Of a stretch of DNA of 23,903 nucleotides, positions 22,510 through 23,903 are shown in pieces. A program made the translations under genes and the position numbers. The DNA is from a virus: positions 1 to 23,903 of the IMG/VR virus record IMGVR_UViG_3300009008_003208; one strand, 5' to 3'. The stretch's first letter is position 1, and each line of letters opens with the position of its first letter. A model generated the notes under the pieces. It saw nothing but the letters and a program-made list of their open reading frames with translations. It was not told the origin of the DNA and did no database searches.

Positions 22510-23244
22510 ATGAGCAAGGAATCGGCAATCGAGTGGACCGACTCCACATGGAATCCGGTGACCGGTTGCACTAAGGTCAGCCCGGCCTGCAAGAACTGCT
22601 ATGCTGAGACCTTCGCAGAGCGATGGAGAGGAATCCCCGGCCACCCCTACGAGCAAGGCTTCGACCTGCGTCTCTGGCCTGATCGTCTCGAGCTTCCCCT
22701 GGCCTGGAAGAAGCCTCGCATGATCTTCGTCAACAGCATGAGCGACCTGTTCCACGAGGAGGTTCCCTACGCGTTCATCGCGAGTGCATTCCGTACGATG
22801 GAGAAAGCGTCGTGGCACGTGTTTCAGGTTCTCACCAAACGGTCTGAGAGACTGGCCGAACTCGCTCCCAGACTGGCGTGGCCTCCCAATGTGTGGGCCG
22901 GCGTGTCGATTGAGACGGCTGACTACCTCCAGCGAGCAGATCACCTTCGTGAAGTGCCGGCGGCGATCCGATTCCTGTCGCTGGAGCCACTGCTGGGACA
23001 CCTGGGCGCCATCGATCTATCTGATATCGACTGGGTGATCGTAGGCGGAGAGAGCGGGCCTCGAGCTCGGCCCATGGAGGCGGCTTGGGTAAGAGACATC
23101 CATAGACAGTGCCGCCGAGAAGGCGTTCCGTTCTTCTTCAAGCAGTGGGGGGGCACACAGAAGAAGAAGAACGGGCGTAGCCTGGACGGCCAGACCTGGG
23201 ATGGAATGCCGAACTACCGTGCGCTGAGTGTGATGACGCCCTGA
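22510..23244 (+). CDS. DUF5131 (phage Gp37/Gp68) three-cysteine protein
   Basis: This 244-residue protein begins MSKESAIEWTDSTWNPVTGC, typical of the Gp37/Gp68 family. Three cysteines, C20, C27 and C30, follow the pattern C-x6-C-x2-C. Radical-SAM enzymes use a related C-x3-C-x2-C to hold a 4Fe-4S cluster, so a radical or metal centre is plausible but unproved. FVNSMSDLFHEEVPYAFI, WHVFQVLTKRSERL, WAGVSIET, and WVIVGGESGPRARP are further family hallmarks. It lies 98 bases after TcmP in the same direction, the usual pairing for these families. The ribosome binding site is CGGAGAG. Confidence 0.9.
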   Translation: MSKESAIEWTDSTWNPVTGCTKVSPACKNCYAETFAERWRGIPGHPYEQGFDLRLWPDRLELPLAWKKPRMIFVNSMSDLFHEEVPYAFIASAFRTMEKASWHVFQVLTKRSERLAELAPRLAWPPNVWAGVSIETADYLQRADHLREVPAAIRFLSLEPLLGHLGAIDLSDIDWVIVGGESGPRARPMEAAWVRDIHRQCRREGVPFFFKQWGGTQKKKNGRSLDGQTWDGMPNYRALSVMTP

Positions 23245-23255
23245 GTCGGGTTCGC

Positions 23256-23864
23256 CTACCCAGTGTGTTCAACCAGCTCCTGGAACCGAATCCTCTGCTC
23301 GGCAGGACTCGCCAGTGCCACCACAGCACGCAGTGAACGCTCGCTGATCTCAGGCCGACCGACCGTCTCCGACATTGCCAGTATATGTTCTCGGATCTCC
23401 GGCGCCAGCCGCAGCAGAGCCATGATCTGGGTCACCCGAGCCCGCGTGATTCCCTCGCGCCGTGCAATCGCTGCCTGGGTTTCGACCTCGCCCGCGTCAA
23501 GCTGGAGCTGCCACTCAAGGGCCATTTGGAGGAGTTCAACCACTCGGGGCGTCTTCGGCTTCCTCGGCGGCTTGGGCTTGCCCCGAGGCTCTGGCAAGGC
23601 GCTGATGACCTTGTCCGCGGCCACCCTCCGCGTGAGCGTGCCCAGGTTGCCCTTCTTGAACGCCCCCTTCGGGCCTAGCGTGACCTCGACCGTCTGGTCG
23701 CAGTAGGTCGCGCCGACCGCGCCATCTCTACCATCCAGGGCCACGTGCCGAATCCGGAACCAGACCTCTGTCTGGGCCCGGCCCCGCCTGCGTCGAATAC
23801 TGTTACATTCGGGGAGCCAGATTGCAGAAAGGCCCCAGTCCTGATAGACCGGGGCCTCTGTCAT
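23256..23864 (-). CDS. HTH protein of the type found beside serine recombinases
   Basis: The frame gives 202 residues from ATG 23864, with AGGAGA four to five bases upstream. Residues about 115-175 form a helix-turn-helix: VETQAAIARREGITRARVTQIMALLRLAPEIREHIL. Proteins with this ARVTQIM pattern are often encoded next to large serine recombinases. A Lys/Pro-rich segment lies at about 93-105. The N-terminal 40 residues are odd because a strong hairpin occupies codons 3-12, so the real start may be further in, for example at a GTG inside HVALDG. It is convergent with the DUF5131 gene, with only 11 bases between stops. I infer a role in integration or its regulation. Confidence 0.6.
   Translation of the reverse strand: MTEAPVYQDWGLSAIWLPECNSIRRRRGRAQTEVWFRIRHVALDGRDGAVGATYCDQTVEVTLGPKGAFKKGNLGTLTRRVAADKVISALPEPRGKPKPPRKPKTPRVVELLQMALEWQLQLDAGEVETQAAIARREGITRARVTQIMALLRLAPEIREHILAMSETVGRPEISERSLRAVVALASPAEQRIRFQELVEHTG
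23830..23857. terminator. Terminator-like hairpin at the right end of the defence cluster
   Basis: The 7-bp stem AGGCCCC/GGGGCCT extends by three more pairs (GTC/GAC) past one mismatch around a CTGATA loop. Minus-strand T's (TTTCTG) follow it in one direction and CTCTGT in the other, so it may act both ways. It resembles the hairpin at 14607-14632 in its GACCGGG-GCCTCT side. It overlaps codons 3-12 of the HTH gene if that gene starts at 23864. Confidence 0.5.
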
Positions 23865-23903
23865 TGGTCTCCTGGATCCTCGCGACGGATCACCTCACGA
23901 GCA

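Noticed and set aside
1-23903. CRISPR arrays, insertion sequences, rRNA and tRNA genes
   Set aside because: No regularly spaced direct repeats, transposase-like frames, terminal inverted repeats or RNA gene patterns were seen by eye.

Overview
The window is a stretch of high-GC bacterial DNA that reads as a prophage (or phage-derived element) of a long-tailed siphovirus, joined to a defence gene cluster. I cannot name the host. Base composition is high GC, ribosome binding sites of the AGGAGG type precede many genes, and no gene identifies a genus. Two hand-counted lines give 70 percent GC in the portal gene (10081-10140) and 58 percent in the Mrr-like gene (20221-20280), so the defence cluster may have a separate origin from the virion genes. 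No terminase, integrase, tRNA, insertion sequence or CRISPR array is visible.

Left block, 1-9319, minus strand. In transcription order this is a prohead protease-major capsid fusion, a small basic-tailed protein, a small capsid-associated candidate, a head-tail joining protein, a tail terminator-like protein, the major tail (tube) protein, a tail assembly chaperone with a canonical -1 frameshift heptamer (C_CCT_TTT) that makes a G-T fusion, the tape measure protein, and two tail-tip/fibre-type proteins, the second cut off by the window edge. Genes abut or overlap by a few bases, as in one late operon.

Middle block, 9410-14514, plus strand. It holds a gpW-like protein, a lambda-type portal, a small virion/tail-fibre-type protein, a protein with perfect-register 20-residue repeats, a small unknown protein, a GH108 endolysin and a 3TM-type holin. 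Portal and capsid are therefore divergent, whereas they are normally adjacent and co-directional. The 90-bp divergence point carries a 25-bp imperfect palindrome.

Right block, 14607-23857. A terminator-like hairpin after the holin is followed by a promoter, an inverted repeat and an XRE-family regulator, then type I restriction-modification genes hsdR, hsdM and hsdS, a Mrr-type endonuclease with two HARE-HTH-like domains, and the pair TcmP plus a DUF5131 (Gp37/Gp68) three-cysteine protein. A minus-strand helix-turn-helix gene of the kind found beside large serine recombinases closes the window, with a second terminator-like hairpin at its start. The simplest reading is defence cargo lying between the lysis genes of a prophage and an integration module beyond the right edge.

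Most likely new biology: the TcmP/DUF5131 pair as part of a layered defence cluster, and the capsid-portal divergence with its palindrome. The chaperone frameshift and the internal ribosome binding site inside the protease-capsid fusion are the clearest gene-expression features.
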